Below, in pieces: positions 47,307-58,163 of a stretch of DNA of 64,000 nt (position 1 is the first letter of the stretch; each line of letters opens with the position of its first letter). The stretch is taken from contig CADCXD010000008.1 of NCBI GenBank assembly GCA_902806575.1, forward strand, positions 1,116,001 to 1,180,000. The letters are read 5' to 3'. The DNA comes from Jackrogersella multiformis. Its lineage: Eukaryota > Ascomycota > Sordariomycetes > Xylariales > Hypoxylaceae. The notes under the pieces were generated by a model. The model saw only the letters and a list, made by a program, of their open reading frames with translations, had not been told where the DNA came from and searched no databases. The translations under genes and the position numbers were made by a program.

Positions 47307-48731
47307 ATGCAGCAGGCTCTGCCCATTGTCGAGGTGAGAGACCTCCCCTCTGCAGCCTCATTCTATTCCGCCATCACCCAACCACTCAAAATTCGGTATA
47401 TCTCCGCCAATGCCTCATCTATACTGTTTGGTGACACCTCTTCCGGCACCGCCAAACCGGTCTTAGAAGTCAGGAGAATCTTTGCCGGCCAGCCACTTAG
47501 ACCTACACGGGTCGTCCTTCCAGCCCAGTCAGTATCGGTCTTGTCTGCCTTCAGGGCGGCTGCCATACGAGCCGATCCTGACATCTTGATCGATACCGAT
47601 GGCAAAAGCCGCGTAGAAATCACCGATGTTGATGGAAACAACATAACCGTTGCTTGTAATCCGTCTGATGGATATCCTCCTAGTCATAGAGGCTCGGCTG
47701 CTGGCTCTTTTGCTGCGCGAGAACATAAGGCCCCTGCCCCTATACGGCGGAGCAACACTACTTCCGCTATAAGGCCTTCACCGCGCGAGACTCCAAGGGG
47801 ATTCGGTGCCGGTACCGCCTTCGGTACTGTCCTTGGCGCCGCGGCTGTCGGTGTTGCCGTAGGCGGTGCCTTGACTTATGCCATGTTGAGAGATGATCGC
47901 CAGCAGGTCTCATACCAGGAATACGACGCGCCGCCAAGCACATTCCACCGGCGTGCGTCATATTCGGAATCACCATTGAACCCGCAGCCTCGGTACGTTG
48001 AGAAGATTGAGGATTCCCCTTCTAAGAAATACCCGCCGGTGAGCTACGGGGCGCGGTATGCTCAGATCGAAGGTCCGGCAAGAAACAGGATACTGGATGA
48101 CATCAACGATGGACGTTCGAGCCACTACGGCACAGGCAGCAAATCTCGCCGTGGCAGCGAGGCTGGCTCAGTTAGACGCCCATTTGCAACTGCCGAATCA
48201 GAATACATGAGCAATGCCGGACCCAAAAACAACCAAGGGCAGAGGCTACTGATGGAACACGAATACCGCAGCCAAGCAGGCGAGGGCTACGCGCAGTCCA
48301 AATATACAGCATCTCCATCGAAGTCGCCATCCAAGCACAAGGCTGAGTCCACCTACCGCAGCCGCGAAAGCTCTAAACACAGGGCGCCGCGGCCGGTGGA
48401 AGCTGAGACCTATGTATCGGCCCGCACCATGAGGTCCGCCAGCACAGTCCGGCCCGCAGCCCATACAAGCGGCCGCAGCCGTGCTAACAGCTACGTCTCG
48501 GCGCGGGAAAGCCGGGCCAGCTGGGAGGACTGGGACGACGACGACGACGCGGCGAGCCTCGCTCCAAGCGATAGCATCAGCTGCATCGACGACGACGAGC
48601 GTGACAGGCGATCGCACCGTCGTGGTTCGCACGCCCCCCCTCCTCCGGCATCGATGGTTGGGCGCTATCGCAAAGTTGTGAACGAGTTCGACGGGAAGCG
48701 CAAGCCGGTGTACGGCTCCGAATACTATTAA
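47307..48731 (+). CDS. VOC-like N-terminal domain protein with membrane helix and Ser/Arg-rich tail
   Basis: Single exon, 474 residues. Residues 1-~120 (ALPIVEVRDLPSAASFYSAIT..., ending VEITDVDGNNITVACNPSDGY) have the strand-helix pattern of a glyoxalase/VOC half-domain, where LPxAxxFYxA is a common phrase. No clear metal-ligand set is visible, so enzymatic activity is doubtful. Residues ~163-190 (GAGTAFGTVLGAAAVGVAVGGALTYAML) are a Gly/Ala-rich helix that could cross a membrane. The remainder is disordered, rich in Ser, Arg and Tyr, with repeated YxSARxxR motifs, and contains an Asp run (WEDWDDDDDAAS). The role is unknown; cytosolic or membrane-tethered location is inferred. Confidence 0.75.
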   Translation: MQQALPIVEVRDLPSAASFYSAITQPLKIRYISANASSILFGDTSSGTAKPVLEVRRIFAGQPLRPTRVVLPAQSVSVLSAFRAAAIRADPDILIDTDGKSRVEITDVDGNNITVACNPSDGYPPSHRGSAAGSFAAREHKAPAPIRRSNTTSAIRPSPRETPRGFGAGTAFGTVLGAAAVGVAVGGALTYAMLRDDRQQVSYQEYDAPPSTFHRRASYSESPLNPQPRYVEKIEDSPSKKYPPVSYGARYAQIEGPARNRILDDINDGRSSHYGTGSKSRRGSEAGSVRRPFATAESEYMSNAGPKNNQGQRLLMEHEYRSQAGEGYAQSKYTASPSKSPSKHKAESTYRSRESSKHRAPRPVEAETYVSARTMRSASTVRPAAHTSGRSRANSYVSARESRASWEDWDDDDDAASLAPSDSISCIDDDERDRRSHRRGSHAPPPPASMVGRYRKVVNEFDGKRKPVYGSEYY

Positions 48732-50704
48732 GATATTCGTATATGTAGATCGACTGCTCCGGCCCGGAGGATAGCAACGTTGCGCGGGTCGACATTAGGG
48801 AAACAACAGCACGACAAGAACATGAACAACAACAGACATAATGGAGGGCATATATACACGTGCAAACCCCCAAGAATCCCCTTCCTTCCAGACGGGTGGG
48901 ACAATCTACATATAATATTGCATATATCTAAAGGACACAGCATTGGGTTAGCAATTGATTTGGCATATTGGGAACGAGAGAATGAGTAAGCAAGCAAGCG
49001 AACGATAGAGGCGGGAGGTCTTTTGAACGGATGAATCATGAACGGCTGCATGAAAAGGATCATTTATATATATACCTACATATTTGTTTTTGTTTTTTCG
49101 ATTTAGGTCTGCGTCTAGGTTTTCTTCGTTGAGGGATTTCTACCTCCCGTATCATGTCAGTACGATTTACGAAAATACAGTGCTCCTCTTTCCCTTCTAT
49201 AAGACACCAGGGATATCGGTGCTCCGCCACGGCGGCTCGGCTCGAATCCGTGGTCTTAGATTTATACGTTAACTAATATTTGAGTGTGGGAAAAGGGGGC
49301 TATCAAAATATAGAGGAAAATTATTCTATTTGGTGATTAAACCATAAACTGCTTGTTCCGAATCTTCTTGATTGTTGGTTGTTCTAAGGTGTAGATATTA
49401 TATGTCATGGTCAAACCGGAGAAGCTACACGTGAGGGAACTCGGAGAACACTCCCTCGGAATGTTTGCTATGTCGAGGAAATGTAGGTCTACTTGTTGGT
49501 ATTTGAGCAAGAAATTAGTTATGGGGGGAGGTAAGCTAAAAGAAAGCACGAGAAACTGAATAGGAGCCGATATAGAAGAAAGTATTTATTACTAACCTTG
49601 ATCAAATCCGAGAAATCTTTCCTCCGGAGATTACCTACCTACATAAAAACAGACTACGGTGATAACAGATGATAATCAAAGGGGATTATGTAGCAGACGG
49701 CATCGTAGGCTATAGCATTACAAGTATATGGCTTGCTTGGAGGTAGCTGGAGTTTACTATTTGAAGAGTTGAACTTATCACGAGTAAGAACCGGTAAGAA
49801 CAAGCAAGATGTAGTAAGGACTATCAAGCAAGTAAAACACAACTATCTTCAACATCGTCAATTTTACACATAGCAGACCGAACCGCCGCCGATCTATACG
49901 CCCATTAAAATTTCTATATGAACATGTTGCTAGTTCTCCAGTCTAATTTATGATTTCTCCAGCTGAGACCTCCTGGACGGCGAAACCGCGCAAGTAATAC
50001 TAGGAGGTACCTAATTGGTGAACTACGACTGGGTACCTATTTTAAGAGTAGAGTGTACTTATAGAACCGAATTATGAAAATTTACATATTTTAGAGAATA
50101 AGTCACCGAACTCCCCGACAGGAGGTGCCTCGTCGAAGAAGAAGATTAAACTGCTTGCAAGACCATGTAGAACATGATACCGACTACAATGCCTAGGACT
50201 GGGGAGGAGCTGTAGTACCAGTGTGATCGGGTCTTCAAATACATCACATACGCAGCTAGCGTTATCTTCATCTCTAATATTATAACGACAAAGCCGTAGT
50301 CTCTAGCCCACCTAGACGAGTCACATCACCTCAGGATATGAGGCTCTCATGGCGTATAAGCTATAGCTCCAAGCACCACTAGTAGAACGTATAACAGCTA
50401 GCAAGTAAGAAACCCGACATAACACGCAACCCCGAGCGCCTACGTAGCCTTCCTCACCAGAATCTCACATGGGACAAATTCCATTTCACGAGAGCATCGT
50501 AAAGGAGCATCTGATTACCGAGGTAGACATACTCACAACCACCAGCAAAATAAAAGGCATGTAAAAAAAGCACATTGCTCATCTAGTTAAGCTAAGCAAG
50601 CAGCCGATAAGGCCGCGGGGGTATCATGTCATCTCATCTATCCTCGTCCACCTTCTGTTCCTTCTCTATCTTTCTTTCTTACGTTCTTCTAGTCAGCATC
50701 CCCT
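48732..50704. other. Intergenic, one possible small membrane-protein exon
   Basis: Nothing certain. A minus-strand frame at 50311-50146 encodes a hydrophobic two-helix segment and is listed separately. A GGTACC-type word lies near 50005. Confidence 0.45.
50146..50311 (-). CDS. Possible last exon of a small membrane protein
   Basis: An open frame after a TCTAG acceptor-like site encodes about 54 residues with two hydrophobic segments (FVVIILEMKITLAAYVMYL and SPVLGIVVGIMFYMVL) separated by a polar KTRSHWYY turn, then a TAA stop. Membrane-helix patterning of this kind is unusual for random intergenic sequence. Upstream frames between 50330 and 50570 also contain hydrophobic stretches, but no full in-phase exon chain could be assembled. 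The family is not recognised. Confidence 0.28.
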
Positions 50705-52786
50705 CTACCCCTCATCTACCTCCTCTCCCACGTTCTCCTTAACAGCGTACCCCTCGACGAACCCGTCGGGGTCGCACGCCCGCGTGAGGTCGATCCGATT
50801 CGCATGGACCCAGCGCCTGACGGCCTGTTTATCGAGCTTGACTCTCGGCACCAGCGGAGCATCCTTTACCTCGGCCTCGGCCTCCTCCTCCTCCTGTTCG
50901 CTCTCGTGGCGCTCGGTCGGTTCGCTGGCAGTTTCGACGTGCCCCAGGCCCGCATCCTCCACGACGCCCATCTCCCTCAGGATGGCGAGGCAGTCCTCGG
51001 GCACAATCCAGGTAGCCTTGGAGCAGTGCTCGACACTGACCAGCGTCTCCTTCTTCTCGCCTTCCTCGTCTTGTGGCGCCTCGGTCGGTACGTCGAGAGA
51101 GAGTAGCCAGCGCGCGATCTCGCCCGCCCAGAAGCGCTTGTAGCCCTTGCGTCCCAGCTCCGAGATGGGCTTCTCGGGGCCGCCGAGGACGCCCTCGCGC
51201 CTCGAGATCTCGTACGAGACGCCCATGAGCAGGGCTCCGAGGCCCTTGCGCTGCCACGGGGGGAACACCAGGATGCAGGCGAGATTATTATTATCCCAGC
51301 TTAGCTTTTCTTTGGAGAAGAACCCTACCACTTGAGGCTTGTTCTTTGGTGTTGAAGACTGTTGTGAGGCGGTTGAGTTCGCCGATGACGCGTGGGTTTG
51401 GGGAGGAGAGGGAAGGGATTGATTCGTGTCTGCAGATGCGAGAGAGAGTTGTTGTACATCAGTAGACAAGGAGGACAATGGCGTATAGACGAGGAGGAAG
51501 TAGTTGAACCCCGTAACATCGAAGAAGACGGATTTGTTGTCAAGGAAGAGCTTTGCGAAGAGGGATAGATTCTGGCAGAACAACTGTAGGCCAAGAAGTC
51601 AGTACTAGGCCAAAGTAGATTTTGCAAGTAGAAGGAGGCAAAAATTGACTTGAACTTGACTTACTCTATCCTTCTCCCCGTCAACTTCCCAGACACTCCA
51701 CTCGCCCTCATCGCTAACCACCTTCTCCACGGCTGATGAAGCACCACTGGCACCTACATCAGCATCGCTTCTCTTCTTGCCCCTACCCTTCCCCTTATCG
51801 CCGCCCTCAGCAGCCACCGGAACCCTCGCGGTCCTCTTGCCCTTAGGATGGGTATACACCTTGCGGCCAGGCATCTCGAAGGTGTTCTTGCAATACTTGA
51901 CATGCTCCCACCACGGGACCAGCTCCCTGCTGTACTTGAAGCAGCAAGGGCACACGTATAGGCGGTCGAGCATGGGCGGCGGGGCTCTCTTACCACCACC
52001 TATCCTCCCTGCCATCTTGCCTCCTCCTTCTCCATCTTTGCCGCCCGCGTTGTTACTGCCGTTGCTGCTGTTGGAGGTTGATATGTCGCCTAGCACTTCT
52101 TTCCCGTAGTACGACGGGTACCATGCCTTGAAGCAGATGTTCCCCAACACGACCTTATCGATGTTGCGGTCCGAGCGAGGCGTCGGCGGCGGCTTCTGCT
52201 TTGATAGCAGCAGCATGTCTGCAGAGGAGGTGGGACGTTTCGGTGTAGATAATTTGTCTGTAGGATGTGTATGTGTATGAGTATGAGGTATTGGCTGTGG
52301 CGGTGGTTGCTGTCGATGATTTTTTAGTAGTAGTATGGATGACTTGGGTTGCGAGCCCGTAGTTGTTCTCGCTGGTGGTGGGTGCCTCAGTAATAGATTT
52401 TCTGTTTCTGTCTCTGTCTCTGTCTCTGCCTCCTCTTCATCTCCTTCCTCCTCTTGCTCTTCCCCACTATCGTCATCATCATCGTCATTGTCATCGTCGG
52501 AACTACTACCCTCGGGTTGTACATTCTCTTTCAACACTTTTACCGTCACACCACCATTCTTTGGTGGCCTCCCTGGTCTTCTAGTCGCGTTGCCCCTCGT
52601 GCCATTTACTGCCGACACCTCGGCGCGCACGACAGGAGGTATATCGATGGCACCGACACGTACGCGACCACTTCTTAGCTGGCGATCGGATTCGTCCGCA
52701 CCGGCGGGATGTTGTCTCGTCGGGCGGCGTGGTAACGTTTGGTGTAGTGCTTCAGCGTGAAGCTTCTTGCGCTTTTGCGGCGCCAT
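50705..52786 (-). CDS. MYST-family histone acetyltransferase
   Basis: Two exons, 52786..51665 and 51583..50705 (GTAAGT donor, CTACAG acceptor, phase 0), encode 666 residues. Residues 1-~200 are disordered, with a nuclear-type basic start (MAPQKRKK), an AT-hook-like GRPPK, a long acidic run and ET/HT dipeptide runs. The MYST core begins near residue 210. Its C2HC zinc finger has C279, C282, H295 and C299. A LFCQNLSLFAKLFLDNK segment follows. Catalytic residues Cys477 (in LACILVFPPW) and Glu511 (in GGPEKPISELG) and the acetyl-CoA loop QRKGLG (485-490) are present. A disordered insert between ~415 and ~455 interrupts the core, as in SAS2-like members. Such enzymes acetylate histone H4 or H3 tails. 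Which MYST subfamily it is remains uncertain. Confidence 0.92.
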
Positions 52787-53637
52787 TCTTCCGGACTGCT
52801 TGTTTATCTTTCCCGCAGTAAGGAGTTTTTGACATCATGCAGATCAAAATGTTGTTTTCCGACGAAAGAAATTAAATAAATTTAAACTAAATAAATTTAT
52901 TAAATCAGGAGACGATCGACCAGGTTCATGGTTCTAAGGTAGAGTTCATACAGGTACCATGTAAGAGAGTTTACGTAGGGGCCGTCTAACTGAACGATTA
53001 CGTAACGATAAGCTTCAATTGAGGTTAATTGCAGTACGGAGATAATACTTTATACTTTAATATTCAAAAAAGCAAAATGCAGTTATTCAAAGTCACGTGC
53101 GTTAAGAACGCTGCTCAGTCCTTAACCATGGTCCAGGTACCTAGGTACATAACACCGACTTCCTTCACGATACAACTACCTAGTAGGTTGCGTAACGTTT
53201 ATCCCACAATACTGATAGCTAAGCAAAAGGGAAGAATGAAAGAACCAAAAATTACGCCAGTAAAAAGCACCAATATTCAATACACTATAGTAGAAGTGAA
53301 AGGAGTAAAAGCGACTCATACATAGAATAACAAAGTCATGGGTCGAAAAGGGTCGAAGACCAAGGACTAAAGCTTTTGATCTTGTATTAATTACTACCAT
53401 TGAGCCAAGCTGACTTCTACAAGTTTTGACAGCTTTGGTTGTCCACTAGAATACCAACTTTGACAAGCTCAGAGCATACCTACCCCTAGAATATAACAAA
53501 TATTCATGAATATATTCGGATAAAAGGAGTCCCCCAAAAGTAGGAAGGGAGATTGTACTATATATTCACTGCATTTTTATATATACATTTACATGTACAT
53601 TTCCATCTCCACAAACGTCCCCCCCCCCCTCCCCAAC
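52787..53637. other. Intergenic, poly-C tract at right end
   Basis: AT-rich spacer between two minus-strand genes, with a CCTAGGTAC word near 53138 and an 11-base C run at 53619-53629. No gene supported. Confidence 0.5.
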
Positions 53638-55588
53638 TCAAGCCAACTCAAGCAATCCACTTCCACCCCTTCCCCTAGCATCAGCCCAGCGCACGCCGAC
53701 GCAGCAAGCCGTGGCCCCCATCAGAAGCGCACCGTCCCAGTACGCAATGTCCTTGTACGCGGCGGGGCCCTCGCTCCTAGCGCCGAGCAGGCGGCCGCCC
53801 ACGGGGCTGCCGAACATGGTGCCGAGCCCGCGCACCAGCAGGATGGCCGCGTTCACCGCCGCGTACTGGCGGATGCCGAACACCTCCGCGATCAGCGCCG
53901 GGAACAGCCCGTAGTACCCGCCGGCCGACGCGCTGTACAGCGCGATGAACGCCAGCCACAGGGAGAGCGATAGCGGCGACGACGACGACGACGGGGAGGG
54001 GACCAGCAGGCTGGACAGCCAGAAGGCGAACACGCTGGACGCGGCGAGCAGTAGCGTCAGCACGAGCGTGTTCTGCCGGCCCAGGCGGTCGCCTGCGTAC
54101 CCCGTCAGGACGCGCGACACGGCGTTGATGGCGTTGCTGGCGGCGAGGAAGTTGGCGCCTTTGGAGGCCGACAGCCCGAGCGTGACCGTGTACGACGGGA
54201 TGAAAGAGAGGGGGAGCTGGGCACCGGCCGCCTAGAAGGAATTAGGGATTTAGACGTAAAGCCAGTTTGTAGAGTTTGAAAACACGATAGATGCCACGGA
54301 TTAAAATGGAGATCGAGATAAGGAGTTAAATGAATAACCTCAGGGGCAGCTCTTCAAAATCTTAGGTACAGGACAGACAGACAGACAGACAGACAGACAG
54401 ATAGACAGACATCACCACGAACACCAACAAGGGGTAAAGGTCTCTCGAGCGCTAAGTACTAACCTGGAGAAACGCCGCCACGGCAGAGAAGAGAAACGTC
54501 GGCCTCGAGGCCAGCGCGCGCGAGACATGGGTATCGCGACGCTCCGGACCGTCCGCTGTCGAAACGGCCGCGAACCGGCTCCGCGGCACGGCCCAGGCGA
54601 TAGGCAGCCCGGCGACGAGGTTAAATGCGGCGTATATCCTTAGGGTCCATCGGCCGCCGACGGAGCTCAGCAGCGAGCGGATCGCGGTCGAGAATACGAG
54701 GCCGCCGGTGCCGCCGCCAGCTAGGATCTAAGAGGGGTGCCAAGAGGTTAGCAGGTGGTAGTACCTCGGGAGGATTTCCCGGGGGTGGGGGAAGAATGTC
54801 TTGTCTTGTCTTGTCTTGACTTGGCTTGGCTTGTCTAAGCAGCTGAACTGGAAAATCCAACTTCCAACTAACTATAGAAGGACAATCATATATATATATA
54901 TACATAGGTATTATATATGACATACCACCTAACAGCCCCCAAACGAAACACAAACAACACTTACAAACCCCATAGCCGTAGCGCGATGGCTAGTAAAATA
55001 CTCGGGCGCCGGCGCCAAGAGCGGGAAGTACAGCAGCGACATGCCGAAGCCGACCAGGAAGCCCTGCGTGAGCAGGAGGTGCCAAATGGAGGTGGCCAGG
55101 GACGCCAGCGCGAAGCCGGCGGACATCAGGAGGACCCCGGAGATGGTGATGGTGCGCGGCGTCAGCGAGCGCAGAATCCTATTGCGGCGCCATACCCTCG
55201 TCCCCGGGGCTGCGTTAGCAGCAGTAGTGCTAGCCAGGGCCCAGGTGCCGTGCTCGATGCGCGATATGACGGGGTTCACGAGGATGCCGCCGGCCCACGT
55301 GAGTCCATAGCACAGCGTGCCCACGAAGGCGAGCAGCGCCGTCGGCGGCGAGGCCTGCAAGGCCGGAGACGGTACCAGGATATCTTGGGCGGGCGAGAGG
55401 TAATACTCTTGGAACACGCCGAAGCATTGGTTGTACCCTATAGTAAGGGCGATGGTGACGAAGGCGGAAAACAGTACCGAGGCTTGTTTCCTACGTGATA
55501 TCGGCGGCAAGGCCGGCGCCGGAGCTACGCCGGACTCGGAACTAGCTTCGAAGGCTGTGAGCGGGATTGTTTGAGTCTGTGATGCCAT
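53638..55588 (-). CDS. Major facilitator transporter, monocarboxylate-type
   Basis: Three exons, 55588..54965, 54727..54464 and 54231..53638, all phase 0, encode 493 residues. After a ~35-residue cytosolic N-terminus there are about twelve hydrophobic helices. MFS features include GYNQCFGVFQEYY after helix 1, typical of fungal MCH/monocarboxylate-transporter relatives, and the inter-domain motif TGYAGDRLGRQNTL (loop after helix 8). Between the halves lies a short cytosolic loop (VPRSRFAAVSTADGPERRDTHVSR). The substrate could be a monocarboxylate or a related small molecule; sequence alone does not decide. The start chosen is the ATG of MASQTQTIPL, since upstream sequence lacks protein-like pattern. 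Confidence 0.9.
54372..54410. repeat. (ACAG)n microsatellite inside an intron
   Basis: Nine or so ACAG units lie in the intron between exons 2 and 3 of the transporter gene, making that intron longer than most in the window. Confidence 0.9.
54799..54835. repeat. (CTTGT)n short tandem repeat inside an intron
   Basis: Pentanucleotide CTTGT/CTTGA/CTTGG units repeat about seven times in the first intron of the transporter gene. Confidence 0.85.
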
Positions 55589-56276
55589 TGTTCCAGCGCT
55601 CGTTGATAAGTGAATCCTATAAAAACATAAGGAACTTGAAAGATCTTCAAGGTAAGCTCGAATATAAAGCAAACCCGTACCGTATCCGCAACTAGGTCCG
55701 AATAACGACCCGGGTTATACCTACATAGCCGCAGCCACACCGATCACCGCCACACCCAGATATCCCTACTTAGGTACCTACATACATTGACACATTAGGA
55801 CACATACATTGGGACACACCGCCTTATCAAGCAAGCATGCCTTCATACTACCATAAAGTAACGTAACCAATAGCTAGCAATAGAAGTAGGATAGTAGGAT
55901 TGTCAATTGCGTGTTTAGAAGAAGAAAAAGACGTGGGATTCCTAGCCAGCCGCACGGAATGGATTCATGATACAATGTCGAAAAAGCTAAACCACGATTC
56001 CCGCCCCCAAAAGCCAGTTGGTTAGTTGATAAGTAGCCGGAAAGGGTTCTCTTCTCTCTTCTCTGTCGTTATCTATTACAAGGGGGCCTCAATGACGTTG
56101 TTTATAAAGTTGGCTACGCCATATGCAGCCTCTCAACTTCTCTCTGTTCGCAAACTACAACTTATCACCGATGCAAGCAGCCCTCGGCCACGCCTACCAC
56201 CATTATTGACTGGTAGGGGCAAAAAGCAGCGCCGATAAATCCTCCGGTTTCTCAGAATACACAGGTTCGAATTATG
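55589..56276. other. Intergenic spacer
   Basis: Upstream region of the transporter gene and downstream region of RPN3. A GGTACCT word lies near 55775. No gene seen. Confidence 0.5.
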
Positions 56277-58163
56277 TTACATGCCCTCGAAATCACCACT
56301 GAGGTCGTCTTCGTCCAAATCTCCATCTTGTATCTCCTTCGCCATCTCGCGCTCTCGCTCCCGTGCTTCTTGGGCATTCTTTAGTTCGAGGCGGTGTTGG
56401 TTCATCGGGAAGCGCATGGCCTGGCGATATATGTGTCAGCTTAAACTCCCTCTGAACTTCAGGAGGGGACAATGAAAACATACCTTAACGCTCTCGTCGT
56501 GCAGCGCAAGACAGGCTCTGATACGGTCATGGAACGCCTCTCCGGGTTCCCGGGTGGCGTATACATCACCGACCTCCTTGCTCTTCATAAAGCCACGTTC
56601 TCGATCTAGTGTCGCCTCAATGACTCCATCACGGATTGCCTTCGCCACGATATACTCCGCGCTCTCCTCGCTGCCTAGGTGGAGGCGGATGCAGATGTCG
56701 CGCAGCGAGATACGGCTGTAGCTCAAGCTCATCATGCGGATACCCGTCTTGATGACGTTCTGGCGAAGGCGCAGGATGAGCGAGTACGTTCCGTCACGGC
56801 GGAAAGTGTCGACATGGTCAGAAATCGTCAACTCGAAGTCCTCCAAGTTACCCACTCGCACAGCCTGCACTAGTAGGAAGTATGGGTGAAGGGCTTGCTC
56901 CATGCTTGGGGCACGGAAGGTAGCGCGCTCGGGGATATCACCCATCAGCAGTTCCACGACTAGCAATAGCTTCGTCGCGGTTTGCGCAAAGCCTAGGGCG
57001 CAGGAGCTTGCCGGCGCTTTCCGCGTAGCCGCAGTTAAGTGCTCATGTGCTTCTGTGTATCGGAGCTGAATAGCCCGGATCCGACCAAGGTAGTAAAGGA
57101 AGCGTGCGACCTGATTATTGACGGCGTTCTCAGGGAACTGGGTGTGAGATATAAGGAGGTCGGCTTGGGAGATGTGGGAGGTTAGGAGGTAGCTTCGGAG
57201 AAGGAGCACGATAACCGAGGCCTGTATGTCAATATCCTTTCGCAATACAGCAGTCCGGAGAGCCGTCAACAAAGTCGGACGAATCGCAACGATAGGAGAC
57301 TGGGGAGACGGGGGTAAGGGAGCAAGCTGCTCGCAGAAGAGCGAATAGTAGAAGTAAACCTTAGCAGAAAGCGAATCCAGGGTCCGTCGGTTCAGAGAGT
57401 GGATGCGCTCTGAAAGATACTTGGAAAACTCGGCACCTAGCTGGAACTGCTTTATGTCGAACAGGTAAACTTGAACCAGAATGCTTAAGAAGATATCGAT
57501 CTCTGGAATAACTTCTTTGGTCTCCTTCTTGGTGCCATTCTTAGCCGATGCCTTAGGCTCGCTATCGATCTCCATCTCGGCACCGGACTGGCGACCCAGA
57601 GGTACATCTTGTTTTCCGATAGCAATCAGGAGCTGCTTAGCAACGTTGGCAGTCGAGCTTGCAGGCGAGAAAGTCTCGGCGATGACCTGAGCGAGGATAT
57701 CTGGAGTGAGGCGTGTCCGAAGGGAAGAGATGGATCTTAAAGCCCTCAGCGAAAATCTGGCATCAAATAAAGTTACCGCACGGTCGATGAGGGCGAAATT
57801 ACTCTTAATATCTGCAATAAAACATAGAGCGTTAGATTATGAGATGTACGAGGCCACAATGTTTATGTTATTAGTCATACCTGCGATCGTCTGAGTGATA
57901 GGGTCGACCTTAACCTCAAGATCCTCGGGCTTATCGAGGTCCATCGCGATGTCACCATCAGCATCGGGCGGCGGTGGTTGAGAAGATTGTTTTGTGGTCT
58001 TTGAAGGTGGTACGACGACGGTCATATCCTCGCCCTCCTTAACGCCCTTCTTGCCCTTTCCCTTGAGTGAGGACTTCTCGTCAGTCATGTCGACATCCTG
58101 GTTATTCCTGATACCATTCTCGACCGGCTCGTTGCCGTTTGAGTGAGGCGTTTTCCCTGGCAT
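56277..58163 (-). CDS. RPN3: 26S proteasome regulatory subunit RPN3 (PSMD3)
   Basis: Three exons, 58163..57881, 57811..56484 and 56420..56277, phases matching, encode 584 residues. The first ~90 residues are polar, with Lys-rich (KGKGKKGVKEGED) and acidic patches. The body is helical TPR-like repeats (for example NQVARFLYYLGRIRAIQLRYTEAHEHLTAATRKAP). The C-terminal PCI domain contains FELTISDHVDTFRRDGTYSLILRLRQNVIKTGIRMMSLSYSRISL. The tail is acidic (QDGDLDEDDLSGDFEGM). Rpn3 is a scaffold subunit of the 19S lid (family knowledge). It is slightly longer than yeast and human orthologues because of the N-terminal extension. The first exon holds the disordered N-terminus, a plausible place for regulation. 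Confidence 0.95.

Noticed and set aside
50804..51257. Long ORFs opposite and out of frame to the MYST gene
   Set aside because: Shadows caused by GC-rich codon bias of the real minus-strand exon.
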